Source: Margaritispora aquatica (taxonomy: Eukaryota; Ascomycota; Leotiomycetes; Helotiales; Discinellaceae). From it: a stretch of 64,000 bases of DNA. Position 1 is the stretch's first letter. The number at the start of each line of letters is the position of its first letter. The stretch lies in NCBI GenBank assembly GCA_007644065.1, contig VJWN01000001.1, positions 2,556,340 through 2,620,339 on the forward strand, written 5' to 3'. This document shows, one piece after another, positions 35,036 to 47,076 of the stretch. The notes under the pieces are model-generated. The model was given only the letters and a program-made list of their open reading frames with translations, was not told the DNA's origin and searched no databases. The position numbers and the translations under genes are program-made.

Positions 35036-36678
35036 ATGGCTCCCAAATCATCAAAAGCGCCGAAAGCTCAGCCCAAACCTCCTGAGCCAGCCAAAGAGTG
35101 TGCGTGCCATTCTCTGAAAGCTCTACGAGATGCAGACACCTTAGTCACAAATTTCGCTGACCAACCAAGCAAACAGACCCCACCATAGCAGCCAAGCTTG
35201 AAGCAGAGTACACTGCTTCACGACCATTTCAGGTTCTCGCAGAAACAAAAGGTGTCTCTGTTCTTTCAGCGAGCGAGAAAGTAGCCTACGCATCTTCTAA
35301 ACTCATCGAAAGCGGCACCTGGCGATCGTGGCCAGAGAAGGAGCAGAAGGACTTTTGGAAGCAGTGCGAACAGCTCAAAGTCCCGATTCCCTTACCCAAA
35401 CCGCGGGATTTAGGGAAAGATAACAAAGGGAGGGATATTGGTAGCTTTACTGTTCCAGAGTACAAGGCGTATCTGAAGCTTCAAAGGGACGTGCAGGGTT
35501 TGAGAGCCAAGAGTGAGATATACAGGGCGAGGCGACGAGAAGGACAGAAAGATCTTGGCGGCGAAATTGAGGACGAGAGGAGCAGGAGGAAACTTATTGG
35601 TGGGTTGTCGGGAAAGAAAATGGGCATCTATGAAGGTGATCCGGTGTGGGATGATGTGATTCCCATACCTCAAGATGATGGTGAGAATGCCTTGGCCGCG
35701 ATTGCGTATACAGATGAGTATGCTGAAGGTACGTTCAATTCTAATATACACAAACTCCAGACGAAATACTAATGTGTATATCTAGCCATGGGATATCTTC
35801 GTGCTGTCATGTCAGCGATGGAATACTCTCCCCGTGTCCTTGATTTGACATCTCATATTATCTCATTAAACGCTGCTCATTACACTGTATGGCTCTACAG
35901 AGCATCTACGCTTTTTGCACTCAAATCCTCCGTGGCTGATGAACTGGAATGGGTCAACGACATCGCGCTTGATAACCAGAAAAACTACCAGATATGGCAT
36001 CACCGCCAGCTGCTAATCGACCACTTATACTCTGAAATCAGAGATGATCGAGATGAAGTTGAGAAGATCGCCAGGAGCGAGGTGAAGTTTATGGATGCGA
36101 TGTTTGACGAGGATAGCAAGAACTATCATGTCTGGAGCTACAGGCAGTATCTGGTCCGAAAGCTGGACATGTTCAATAGCGAAGAGTTGAAGAACATCGA
36201 GAAATGGCTGAGGGAGGATATCCGCAATAACAGCGCATGGTCCCATCGCTTCTTTGTGGTATTCTCCGATCCCAAATACTCCACCATGGGATCAAAGGCT
36301 ACAGAGCACGATCCAGAAATTCCACCTAAGATTCTAGAGCGTGAGATTGAGTTTTGCAAAGCTGCTACTTACGAGGCGCCTCAGAGTCAGAGCAGCTGGA
36401 ACTACTTGAGGGGTGTATTGAGGAAGGGGGGCAGGAAATTGAGCACAGTAGCATCCTTCGTGGAGGAGTTTGTTAATTTGGGGAATGCAGATGGTGTGGG
36501 AGAGGATATCAAGAGCAGTCATGCTTTGGATCTCATAGCTGACATATGGGCTGAGCAGGGCAAGACTGAGGATGCGGATCGGGCTTTGAGGTTGTTGGGT
36601 GATAAGTATGATCGTATCCGGAAGAATTATTGGGAGTGGAGGAGAACAGCATTGAAAGATGCAAGTGGCGGAGCCTAG
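35036..36678 (+). CDS. RAM2: Protein farnesyl/geranylgeranyl transferase I alpha subunit with an N-terminal extension
   Basis: Exons 35036-35099, 35177-35728 and 35786-36678 give 502 residues. The C-terminal 333 residues, from the internal ATG at 35620, are a complete alpha subunit: MGIYEGDPVWDDVIPIPQDD, then five PPTA-type repeats with the N-x3-W-x2-R pattern (HYTVWLYR, NYQIWHHR, NYHVWSYR, NNSAWSHR, SSWNYLR). It pairs with FTase or GGTase-I beta subunits to attach farnesyl or geranylgeranyl to CAAX cysteines. The first 169 residues (Lys/Pro-rich start, then AKLEAEYTASRPFQVLAETK, GTWRSWPEKEQKDFWKQC, VPEYKAYLKLQRDVQGLRAK) are in one open frame with the rest and are absent from known Ram2. The first intron uses GTGCGT and a CTGAC branch point. 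Confidence 0.88.
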
Positions 36679-37269
36679 GTTGGGAAATTACGTGTGCTTT
36701 TGAACGCGATACCCTCTATTGTCTTTGTCTGGTTCCCTTGGATGTTCATGGTAACTTCTACTGTGGGAACTTGACAGGAAAATTACAGATTTACTTGCGG
36801 TTATGAATACTATGGGGATTTTCTCAAGCATTTCAACTTTACACCATTCCCGGACATTTAAAATCCTGCAGAGATCAGTCAAGTTGACTGTGGCTCTACG
36901 TGTCAATTTCTTATGCTTCAGGATCTTGAAAAAGGAGTATCTATACATTCTCCACGTCACAAGCGAGTGTTATTCCCACTGTCTGCATCTAAATAGCCAT
37001 CGAGTACTATATTTACAAGCCAACAGGTCAGCAAACGTGAAACTATTAGTAAAGCTCATACTTGTTTTTTTCCTTGAATAGAATATGGCTTGTCCGTTCT
37101 CAAATATCTTTGTTCTAGGAACTTTCAACAACAAAGAGGGGACGGAACCGCTGATGACCATATCTTTCTGATATAGAATGGAATGTCCCATCCTTGCACA
37201 CAACTCTCGAGGGCGGAAGTCGTATTTTTAGATTAATAAGATGTCGTTCATATATGGTTCTTCGCACGA
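36679..37269. other. Intergenic region
   Basis: 591 bp between two plus-strand genes: RAM2 3' UTR and the next promoter. No element recognised. Confidence 0.6.
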
Positions 37270-39249
37270 ATGGGTAGACATGAGGTTGCATCCTACCTGC
37301 CACTTGCACCCATACTCACTGGTATTTATTTCCTTGGTTTCTTTTCAGTCTACAACAACAAGATGTGGGCCAGGAAAGCAACTGAGATCCACGCAAAGAT
37401 AGCAGCTCAAAAAGCGCAACTTCAACCTCACATCTCAGAGCAACAAGTAGAACCAGAAATTCAGATCCAACATATTATCTATGACGAAGCTCACAAGCCA
37501 CCTGTTCCTCGTCGTGGTTCTGTCTCTCGCAAAACACACCAAGTCAAGATTTACATCTCCCGTCTATCCTGCAACTCAGAGAAATGTACAAAGGGTACTT
37601 CGAATTCAAGCCCTAGGAGCATAAGCAGTCTGCGGAGTGGAGCCAGCCCGAAAGGTGTAAAGCCTCCTTCAAAAGCAAGCTCGTGGGGTCTAAAGGAGAG
37701 GCAGAGATTTCCGATACTTGAAAAGGAGACCGTTGTTAGCAGTAGGGAGGCATCAAAAAGTGTACCGAAGGCGAAGCGACATGCTATGGGCTTGAGAAAG
37801 AAGGGTGCAGCGCTTGCAACCGCAGAATATTGTCGGGAACCAAAGAAAACGGTCGGAGTCAAAAGGCGGGAGGAGGTCGCAAGTTCAGCAATACCTCAAG
37901 AGCATTCTATTGCCACTGTCGTTCCTATCACTCCTCTGAAAGGTAAACTGCGTGAGATTGTAAAGGAGAAATGGAGTCGTGGATCTGCTAGCCTACTAGC
38001 GAACTCTTCAACAGTATACAACGAAAAAGAGCCGAGTATGGAAAAGATACACGACTTGCGAAAAAGAATACAAGATGGTAAAATGGAGCGAGTCATTCGA
38101 CCTCTCAATTCGAATAACCACAGACATCGCACACCACCACCAAAACCATTCGCCATCTACCAGAATACGCCTCCAGGCTCACGTCACTCTTTAAGCATAA
38201 GACCTGCACCTCCACCTCCACCTCCACCTCGGAAGAGTGACGATTCAACGCAGATACGCCGCCATTCACGGAACAGGAAAACAAAATCAACGTCTAGCAC
38301 GATCGCTTCTCTCTTCGAAAGTGGTGTCGATGCGTTAGATGAGACGCGGAGAGGGTTGCAGGACAAGCTAAGGCCTTCATTTGAGCATATCAAATCGCCA
38401 TCCTCCTCGCTTAATCGTAAAGTGGTGGAAGATGAAGATAGATACAATGATTCTGATGATTCATTCTATTGTGCTGGAGAAAGAGAACCAGGGAAACTAC
38501 CGACAGTAGTACAGAATAGTCGAGGGAGCAATAGAAGGATAAGTGTAAGCAGCAGTATAAGTCGCATTTGGGAAGAGAAAGAAGAGGTCAGGAAATGTCG
38601 AGTCTGTGGTGAGCTTGGTGTGAAGAAGTTCCGAAACCTGTGCAACGTTTGTGAGGGAGAATTTCAGAAGCGCAAAGTGCGATCACAGTCAAGGACATCA
38701 CCTGATGGAGCAGGGAGCATCACGAATGAATACACGTCGCCTTCACTCAAAGGTGAAAGCGTCCGCGCCAAGCTTCTCGTCGAGACATCAGAAAATGAGA
38801 TTCTCCTACCTTCCTCTCGCTTCAACCTTGCAGACCACAGATACCTCCAAAAAGAAAACATGTCGCGAATTCTACCGAGGAGCAAGGCTCGTTACCTAGA
38901 AGCGTATATGGCACATACTCCTATTATCCGGCCTAAACCATACAGCCCCTCCTCTCAATACAGCGAGATTGAAATCTGGAATGGAGAAGCTCGCAATCCG
39001 AATGCTTGGTTTTCGAAAAGGGTTGAGGAAGATGAGTTTGAGACGACACAGAGTCTTTTCAAGAGGTGGAGCGAGAGTTTTGCTGATTCTAAGAGGTTTG
39101 ATGAGATAGATGTTGGTAAGAGTGCGGGTCTTAGTGATGATGGTATGACACAGGAAAGAGATTCCGAGTTTTACAGATTTTGGGATGAGTTGTTAGTTGA
39201 TCCTGAGGTGTTGAAGGAGGCTGAGAATAATGAGATCGCAGTTATGTAA
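37270..39249 (+). CDS. Unknown 659-residue protein with N-terminal membrane segment and a CxxC-CxxC motif
   Basis: A single exon. Residues about 8-27 (SYLPLAPILTGIYFLGFFSV) are a probable membrane anchor. Residues 30-430 are basic and disordered with many RS/KS/SP sites and a run of eight prolines (PPPPPPPP, about residues 316-323). Around residues 441-458 a zinc-type knuckle C-R-V-C, x11, C-N-V-C lies in charged sequence. The C-terminal part is acidic with aromatic blocks (ARYLEAYMAHTPIIRPKPYS, RFWDELLVDPEVLKEA). No enzyme motif is present and I do not recognise the family. A similar knuckle is in the protein at 5596-7179, but the rest differs. Confidence 0.7.
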   Translation: MGRHEVASYLPLAPILTGIYFLGFFSVYNNKMWARKATEIHAKIAAQKAQLQPHISEQQVEPEIQIQHIIYDEAHKPPVPRRGSVSRKTHQVKIYISRLSCNSEKCTKGTSNSSPRSISSLRSGASPKGVKPPSKASSWGLKERQRFPILEKETVVSSREASKSVPKAKRHAMGLRKKGAALATAEYCREPKKTVGVKRREEVASSAIPQEHSIATVVPITPLKGKLREIVKEKWSRGSASLLANSSTVYNEKEPSMEKIHDLRKRIQDGKMERVIRPLNSNNHRHRTPPPKPFAIYQNTPPGSRHSLSIRPAPPPPPPPRKSDDSTQIRRHSRNRKTKSTSSTIASLFESGVDALDETRRGLQDKLRPSFEHIKSPSSSLNRKVVEDEDRYNDSDDSFYCAGEREPGKLPTVVQNSRGSNRRISVSSSISRIWEEKEEVRKCRVCGELGVKKFRNLCNVCEGEFQKRKVRSQSRTSPDGAGSITNEYTSPSLKGESVRAKLLVETSENEILLPSSRFNLADHRYLQKENMSRILPRSKARYLEAYMAHTPIIRPKPYSPSSQYSEIEIWNGEARNPNAWFSKRVEEDEFETTQSLFKRWSESFADSKRFDEIDVGKSAGLSDDGMTQERDSEFYRFWDELLVDPEVLKEAENNEIAVM

Positions 39250-39526
39250 ATATACAGTCGGCTTCGAATCTTACCAACTCTCAATATGAAATAATTGATG
39301 ATATGATTCCTAAGGTATATAATAAATTGAGCTGGTAAGATTACACAGGCCTGCCAGTCACCTGACTTTGATATATTCACAACTCCCTGCAAATAAGCCA
39401 GCCCAAATTAACCACCAGTCAACCACAGCCAACAATAACCAACATGAAAGTCAATATTGGATTCTAGGAGACAAGAAGATCTGTTCAGTCCCTGTGTCCC
39501 GCTAAATCCACGCTCTCCTCTCCACT

Positions 39527-40802
39527 ATGGTGGCATTCACTCGTTTCTTGCTGCTCACTCCCTACCTACTATCTCACGCTTACGCCAATGAAGAATCCAC
39601 GAGCAAAGCTGTAAAATGGCTCGAAGCAGAGAGAAGTGTGCTCGTTCATCTCGCGACTCCTGATTTATTCTACTGTATGTCTGTTCTGAAGTTTTAGCGC
39701 GTCTTACTCAAATGTCTCAGCTTTCGATGCATCATGAATCTAGTATCATACATTTCGTCTGTTCACTCTCAAAGCAATGCTAATCCGAAATATGGGGGAA
39801 GTGGACCAACGCGACCAGATCGTAACACACACTCCGGGGGCCTTCATTTTTAACTTCACACTCACCCCCGACAATCGCATCCTCCTCCTGAATGGTGAAC
39901 CCATCCTACCCCGTGCATACCCTCACCTCCCAACCGCTCTTCGTGCCCATCAGACAAGACAAACCGCAGCCGATTTCGCCCGTCAAATCGGCACAAATTT
40001 CACAGAGGGCCCTGTGATGGATTTAGACTACTACATTAACGCACCCGACGCCACCTCGGGAACCTCCATCTACAACACGAGATACAACCCCCGGCTCCAA
40101 ATTGACATCCTCCGCGCCAGCATGCCCACCTCCCCAGGCTACAGCACACCTCTCTGCTCGAATTCACAGGACCTAATCTGGGTGTGGCTCGAAGACCTCT
40201 CTGTGCACCCGCCAGAAACGCTCTATTCTAGCATAACCCTCAGGATCAAACGTGTGGAAGTTGACAGTCGCTGGCCCGACGAAGGTTCTCAAGGCACGGC
40301 CACATACAAAACTTCAGATAGTTTAAGGCCATGCCGCATCTGGTCCTGGCTCTGTGCCGATATCGACCAATATCCGTATTACGAGTATATATATCAGGCG
40401 AACTTCGATCAGTATGGCAAGAAAGGCTCGATGAGGCATTTTGTGACTAATAGATGGGCCAATCTGGTGGGATGGCTAGGGTTTCTGCCGGCGATCGCGT
40501 TGTTGGCGATGTGTTTGAATATGGTGCTTTTGTCGTCTGCTTACGCTCTGTTTAGGGGCGTGAAGAGTGCGGTTGAGGTGTATCGGAGGAGGATGAAAGA
40601 GGTGGATGAGTGGGTTGCAGATGAGGAGGTTTCAGATGATGAGATTGAGGTGTTGTTGAGTAACAATAGATGTCTTGAGGATTTTGGGGAGGTTGAGAAG
40701 GAGGAGGTTGCGAAAGGAAAGGGAGGTGAGAAGACTAGTGCCGAGGAATCTCTCCCCCTTCCTTACATTTCAATGGAGATAAAGAAGAGCTCGACCCTGT
40801 GA
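39527..40802 (+). CDS. Unknown secretory-pathway protein with a C-terminal membrane segment
   Basis: Exons 39527-39674 and 39775-40802 give 391 residues. A signal peptide (MVAFTRFLLLTPYLLSHAYA) precedes a lumenal or extracellular domain of about 250 residues (HTPGAFIFNFTLTPDNRILL, PVMDLDYYINAPD, LIWVWLEDLSVHPPETLYSS). A transmembrane helix follows (VGWLGFLPAIALLAMCLNMV), then a short cytosolic tail with acidic stretches (VADEEVSDDEIEVLL). This gives a type I single-pass topology. The exon 1 donor GTATGT is good; the acceptor at 39774 was picked by phase, and one 39 bases or so upstream would need a different donor. Function unknown. Confidence 0.65.
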
Positions 40803-41264
40803 AGTAAAGAACGTCATTCTTGACATTGCAAGATCCCCATGTATTATTACAAAGATTTGGATGTTGCAATATTTTTATATTGATTCAATGACAGGCTTGT
40901 CTTATGTGGACTGAAAGATGTAACATTATATTGTAATCCAGTAACCTCCTTGGTGTATAAAACGTGCAACATTTCTCTAAAAACTAGGTTAATTTGCTCA
41001 CGCATTAGCATAATAATACAGAAACAGAGTAAAACATTAATCGCAGCGCTAGCATAGTAAATCAAAGTACGAGTAGAAGATGTTTGCAAATCTTCGCTTT
41101 TCTCGAAAATATCAAACACACCTGATGGCAACTTCAACGCTACTTGCTCGGAAAACACTTAAAGTCTTTCTACACTCCACCCTCACATACCCAGATCCCC
41201 TGCGATGCTTACAGAGACGTCATCCTGAAGCAGTCGTCCGTCGTGAAGCCACATAAGCAGCACA
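40803..41264. other. Intergenic region
   Basis: 462 bp of AT-rich sequence between the gene ending at 40802 and the tentative acidic mini-gene. Nothing specific seen. Confidence 0.5.
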
Positions 41265-41623
41265 CTATTCCTACATCAGCAATTCCAACATTCTATTTTC
41301 ATTCGCTCGCTTACCTGTTCGTCTGCTGAAGAGTCGCCATCGCTTGTATCGTGATGGTTGGAGTAGTCGGGCTTGTCACTCTTATTTTCGGATTGTAGAG
41401 GACTAGGCGGGTCGGCTGCACTATGATCGGTGTCGCAATCGGCTTCATCTGTTGGTGCGGTATGTTAGCATAACATGTTTCTGGGGGTTTGGCAGGAGCT
41501 TGCGTTGGAACAGGGTTTGCAGTATCTATGTCAAGAAAACTGCAAAATTTGTGTTTGAGAGGAAAAGAGGAGTGACTTTGTTGACTTACAGCCAGCATCA
41601 TGTTCAGATTGGTTGGGGGGCAT
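41265..41623 (-). CDS. Tentative acidic mini-gene of about 57 residues
   Basis: ATG at 41623 (MPPNQSEHDAG), a 141-bp intron with a perfect TGCTAAC branch point (41589-41449), then exon 41448-41315 encoding a highly acidic, Ser/Asp-rich peptide (DTDHSAADPPSPLQSENK, HHDTSDGDSSADEQ). A GTAAGC donor follows, and a possible last exon at 41270-41265 adds one residue and a stop. The splice signals are good and the acidic composition is protein-like, but the 3' end is unresolved and another frame of exon 2 is also open. RNA-seq would settle it. Confidence 0.35.
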
Positions 41624-42820
41624 TGTGTGTGTGATTATGGTGTTATTAAAAGTCTTTTTCTTTTCTACTGACTTGCTTTAGATAGATTTGAGAACTTAAG
41701 AACATTGATGTAAGATAGAAAGGAAAACTTTGAAAGATCTAGAGCTTGGAGAATTTATAAAGTCTCTCCTCCACGATGAGACGGTTCTCGAAGGCACAAG
41801 TTCGAGATCCGTGACACAACATGTCGATTTCAAGCCCTGCATGATTTTGCGAATAACGGAAAAGTTTTAATTCTAGAAGGATATAAACTTCTAGAAATCT
41901 GAGTGGTTGTTGTTTATCGGCTTGCTGATTCTCATCCGGAGGATCCTGACGACTTGTTGGTTGTGATGTTGGAAAGTCGGCTATATTTAGAACCATGGAC
42001 GCTCTACCTTAGAAGTTTCTTGATGGTACTATAGCTAATGATCGATCATCGATAGAGTAAACACGTGCAGGTTGTTTGAATTAAAGAACAGTCTTTGATT
42101 CACACGTTATATCTTCAATCCTTCTTCCACAGACCTTGACCTACACTCACCTCCCTCGGCCGATTGATAGTCTCCTTTAGCCAACCCAGTAAAAATGCCT
42201 TCACCTGCTAATATTAGAGTACTTTCAATTCACTTCAAATTTTTGGAATGGAATTGAAATGAGAGACTCGACCTGCAGGTGAATCAACCTCTGCTAGCAT
42301 CACTCTAAGAACGATGGTGAGTCCAAAGGATTTGATACCTCGTATAATCGGCTTCTAGATAGCATCTTTCTCTCTTCGCACAACTCACTCTTGATACATA
42401 TTTCCTTGACTTGTCATTTGGCAAAATTGACCAACCAAGACACCCAGCCGGTTTTAAAGCGAGGCTATGCTGGGTTAGAAGTGGACTTTGTCTTTGACTT
42501 GATGGACTCTGCCACTTGATTAAATTCGGGTTGAGAAGGATCAACTCCTATCCAGTGTGGGTTTTCTCGACCTTTGTTGCGACATTGTGAGTAAATTCTT
42601 ACTCATACCAATTCATAACGCTTGACAAGTCACTTGCTTCTCACCCTGTCAAAAAGCAGTCAATGCATTCTCCAAAGTCTAAATTACACCATAATTCCAA
42701 ACGCATACCCCCCTTTTCTTCACTTTCCCATCAGTAGGTTATTATACACGCAACCAGTGCTGATCCTCCACCAAATTCGACCCATGACGCCTCAATATCA
42801 CATCCTCACGGCAAGGATAA
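41624..42820. other. Intergenic region
   Basis: 1.2 kb upstream of the mini-gene and downstream of the methyltransferase. No supported gene. Confidence 0.55.
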
Positions 42821-44000
42821 TTATGCAGCAGGTCGCTTGCAAGTAGCGAGAATGCAGACCTTCTCGATGGCGAATGGCTTTCCCTTGCCGAACTCGCCCT
42901 CCATGTATGAGATAACTGCATCGCGCATGAGAGGCTTGCAAGTCGTCTTCTCTTCCTCTGTCCAGTCTGTTTACTTCTAGTCAGCTTAACTCGTCTTTCT
43001 CATACCATGTTCCTCCGTGACAGAAATAGATGTGGGTGCTAGGCTTGTACTCACATCTGTCAACGACCCACTCGATGAAAGCATCGTAGACTTCATAAAA
43101 GTCCACAGCATCCTTCAATGGAATCATGATGCTCTTGACCTGAACATCAATCTCGGTGAAGCCACGACGGTGCAGCATGCTCTTCACGTAGTGGGGATTC
43201 TCCCATGGTCCCTGAGCCCAAGTGTTGGTTAACTCTTCTGATGTAGCAGGCCAGTTTGGGTGCCCTGGGAGATGAGCAAGCGCGGCACCGACGTAAGCAG
43301 ACCAGTGCTCTTTGAACCAGACAGAAAGAGCAAAGGTTCCACCGGGCTTGAGCATGCGGTGACATTCTGAGAATTCATGTCAGCGAATTATATTGGAAAG
43401 AGGAGAGATCAAGCGTTACCAGTAAGAGCAGCTTGGGAATCAGGCAAGATCATGAAGCCTTGTGCACAAGTGATATGGTCAAAAGCCTTATCTGGTAGGC
43501 CTGTCTTCTGCGCATCCATCTGTTTCGTCACGGTTCTCTTCCAGCCCATTCTCTCAATTCGCTTGTCAAGATACTCCAATTGCCCTGCTGAGAAATCACC
43601 ACATGTCAAATCGATTTTATCTTCAATGCCCTGCTCTTTGAAGAGGGTGTGTAGCTCGTGCGTGGTGATGCCAGATCCACAGCAGAGATCGAGGATGGAG
43701 TAATGGTCTTGCTTAGCGAGCTTGTCAAGCTTGGCCATGCGGAGGAGGGGCATCGACTGTGGGGTGTTAGAAGAAGGATACTCGCTTAGAGGTGAAAAGA
43801 AGGGCAAGACTCACGAATGGCCCGGTGTGGACTTCGCCTTTGGCATACAGAGCACCAACTTCTTCACGTAGCCATAATGGACCAGCGAAGTTGGTTTCGG
43901 AGGCGAGGTCGGTGGTAATTGCGTTGGTGGTCCCAGATTTAGATTTCAAGTTGGAAGATTGCTCGCTTGTCCATTGGGACTCAACTGCTGATGGTGCCAT
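42821..44000 (-). CDS. SAM-dependent class I methyltransferase
   Basis: Exons 44000-43815, 43756-43420, 43366-43055 and 42966-42821 give 326 residues. Motif I is ILDLCCGSGITTHEL; the acidic residue after strand 2 is in LTCGDFSAGQLEYL; motif post-I/II includes AFDHITCAQGFMIL; HRMLKPGGTFALSVWFKEHW is motif III of the UbiE/Methyltransf_11 group. The last intron (43054-42967) has a GTGAGT donor and an AGCTGAC branch; reading through would truncate the protein by about 30 residues. The N-terminus lacks a targeting signal, so it is probably cytosolic. The acceptor substrate (small molecule or lipid) cannot be told, and no biosynthetic cluster surrounds it. Confidence 0.88.
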
Positions 44001-47000
44001 CTTGTTTTGCTGGGCTTGGCTGGGTTGGCTGTATTGCTTTGTATTTGAAGGATGTGAAAAGCTGTGCGATTAATGAGAATGCTGCGAAGATGATATTGGA
44101 TATGATGACAATGGCGATTTGATTCTTTTACAAAAGAATCTAAAGGACATGTACATCAATCCATATCCCATTCAAGTCTCGGCTTGAATCCAAAGCTCGC
44201 AAGCCCATCAAGAGATTATCGAGAATCTGCTCCGGAAAATCAATACCGAGATATCTCGAGTTTAGCTTCAACACACAAAAAGCTTGGGGTATGTGGATTA
44301 TGTTTGCATCGAAAGGCAGTCTTTAGTCGAGCCAATGGGCTGATTCCAGTCTCACGCATCAAAGCTTACAGCCCCTCTGTGATTGGGCACTGAGATGGAC
44401 ACCTTAAGCCAAGTCAGACATCTTTGATAGTACCAAGAACTACTTCTGATTAGAAACTATCCGAGAAGTCTATGTGCAGTACAAGTTTGATTAGGGCTGA
44501 AATCTAATGAGGCAAATGCTCCAGATACTGTGTGGGAATCTGCGGGGTAGAGGAGTTCGGTTTTGGTCTTGCGAGATGTATGTGCTTCTCCTGATCTTTC
44601 AGATTCTGGATACGAGAGAAGGGAACAGATAGGGCAAAGCGCCGAGTCTAAATGCCAAGGAGTTCGTCTGTTCTTCGTACTAATAAACAACCCAAAAGTC
44701 TTTCCGTCTGATAACTTGATCAGATTACCTATACGAAGAACAGTTTCTGATGCAAACTTGAGTCTTCTCATTAGATTGTCAAGAAATCAAAATATGAGTT
44801 CATCTTACTGTGCAGCCCTGCCGTATTCGTGAATGTTCATTCCGTGACAATATTTGAGCGATCTGTGGTTCTGCAAGGTATCATTCCGTAAGGCGAGCGA
44901 ACCGAGTGAGTATCAAACACAGGTGATGATACTCATAGGCTTGAACTTAGCTTTCACCAGAGAATTTCATTGAATTTTGCGTTTCTAAAGAGAAGCTTGG
45001 GATCGTCCTCACCACAGAGACCATCCGTTTTCAAGCATGTTCGCAAGGTCATGTCGTGCAAATACTAACATCTCAAGACCTCTCATACCAGCCATGACTT
45101 TCGAAATATTTGACACTGTACTGTGCCCGAATTTCTTCCAACTTAAACTTGCTTCCAAAAAAATTGGACTGTCTCTAGGTATCTGTATTTTTTGCTGTTA
45201 GACAAGTTCCCCCAGGCAAGACGCGAGAACATTCCTGCTTCCTCACCACACCATGAGATTGAGACACGCAGGTATGGGTACCTGCAGGTCTGTGACACTC
45301 CACGGATCAGAAAACGCACCGTGGTAAGGGTTGGTAGACTCCGCATCGCATCACTGACAGATCCTTCTCCAAAGGCTTGGACCCTGCCATGCGAAGCGAG
45401 CGTTTTGTTTCGAAACAACCAAAGAAACGCACGGAAGCTTCAATCGCATCGTTTGCGTTTCAAAGCACATGTTAGAAGGATCATCTTGACTTTCTCAAGC
45501 CCAACTGCTTGGCCTTTTCGATAGAATTGATGGAGAAACTGGCTCAGGAGGTTCAAGTGAATGACCATAAATCACCATAACGTCACTTTCAGTCAACCCT
45601 ATATTTTGTGGAATCAGTCCTAACGACATCATCTTTTTAGGCTGCAATGAAGAACAAACTAATGATTGAGGAGTGCTTCTTGGGCAAAATTAAGATGAAG
45701 GAGAATAGACGGCCAGTCTGATAAAGGCAGGCATACAAATCCCATAAAACGATCAGCACCGCCTACGAACTCGGAAAAGTAGCAGCCAAAGACGTAACCA
45801 AGAATATGTTACACCTACCAGTGATTCTCTAAAGCTTCTTGATAGTTTCACACTTTTCCACTTGCATGATATTCGAGAGGCATGTACTCTCGCCAACACA
45901 ATTCCCAAAAGTCTCAAAACTAAGAAGCCTATCAACGAATCGCATCGACAATAGATTATGATCCTGAGAATTCGGATTAGTTGCTCAAGCTCACCGCTGT
46001 ACTGTCGTGTGCGACTGCTGAAGGCTAGCTTGTTGCACATGCACAAAGTGACGCCTATGGAGTCACACTGGCAAGCTCTTTTGATGGATAACTTTATCGG
46101 ATAAGGGACATACCAGTACCCTGATGAATTACATCTCCACTAGAAGCAATGTTTTGGACGATTCGCTGAACCACTACAAGTTTCTGCTCATATATCCACT
46201 TACTCACGGTGAAGTCTCGGATAAGATTGAATGAACCACCCAGGATGTTATGACAGCACATCTACATCTTTCCACAGAATGACATCCCAAATTCATTCAG
46301 CCAGAAATATCTACGAACCATCTCCGCTTCTATGCAAAGGTACCATTTAACAACCAGTTCCAGCAAAAACGACCCCACGAACGCCAAGTTGTGGCGGGTC
46401 AGCTCGCTTAACCCCTCCCGTATACACCCTATGAAGCGAGACCACAGAATTACACAAAACCTGATCAGGAAAACGCTCTCGCAGCACGCATGCATGCTCA
46501 TGTAAGCTTTCCACATCCGCATTGCATTGAGAAGCCACTGGCTACACGATGACAACGGTTGATTCTCCGTTCCACAAGCAATGTCACTTCTCAGTCCTCA
46601 GCCTTATCAGACTCTTCCGTTGCCATACGTGTGAGGGCGAAAAGTATCAAAGTGGAAAACGACCTTTGCGTTTGTGCGAGAAGTCTAGGCTTGGCGCTTA
46701 TGTCGGAGTTTATCCGGAGAGGCAGGAGCGAAAGTTGAGTTACATTCTTACGGATGTGCAGCGACTCTCGGCAGCACGATTGGCAGTTGTGGGGGCGAAT
46801 CATTGATTTCTTTGGGTGATGGCGATATGGATTTGCGATGAAGTTGCGATGGCGATGGGATGGGATGGGATGGAATGGTGACTGAAAAAGGGCAATGTAT
46901 GTATGCACGTTGTACGCTGTCGAATATTGCCAGTGCGGAGACATGGGTAGAGAGATGTGATCAAGGACGAAATATATAAAGAGCGAAAGTACCAGTCAAA

Positions 47001-47076
47001 ATTTCCTTTTTCACATCGCAACATCACGAACGACATCTTCCTTCCAGATCTCAAGTCTATCTATCATCTTCTAAAC
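44001..47076. other. 3.1-kb region without a supported gene
   Basis: Start of a gene-sparse stretch. Several frames of 90-110 codons occur on both strands (for example 44457-44771 minus, 45192-45524 plus) but overlap each other and have no domain. No transposon protein or terminal repeat was recognised. The last 100 bases include a TATATAAAG box-like sequence near 46972-46980, placed to drive the gene at 47077. Confidence 0.5.

Noticed and set aside
41797..41825. AGTTCGAGATCC, another B-box-like motif
   Set aside because: No stem complementarity and no A-box upstream.
42821..44000. Secondary-metabolite cluster around the methyltransferase
   Set aside because: No synthase, oxidase or transporter adjoins it; the MFS gene is about 29 kb away across housekeeping genes.
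44457..44771. 104-codon frame on the minus strand with CPIC-like residues
   Set aside because: Overlaps an equally open frame on the other strand, and no conserved motif supports either.
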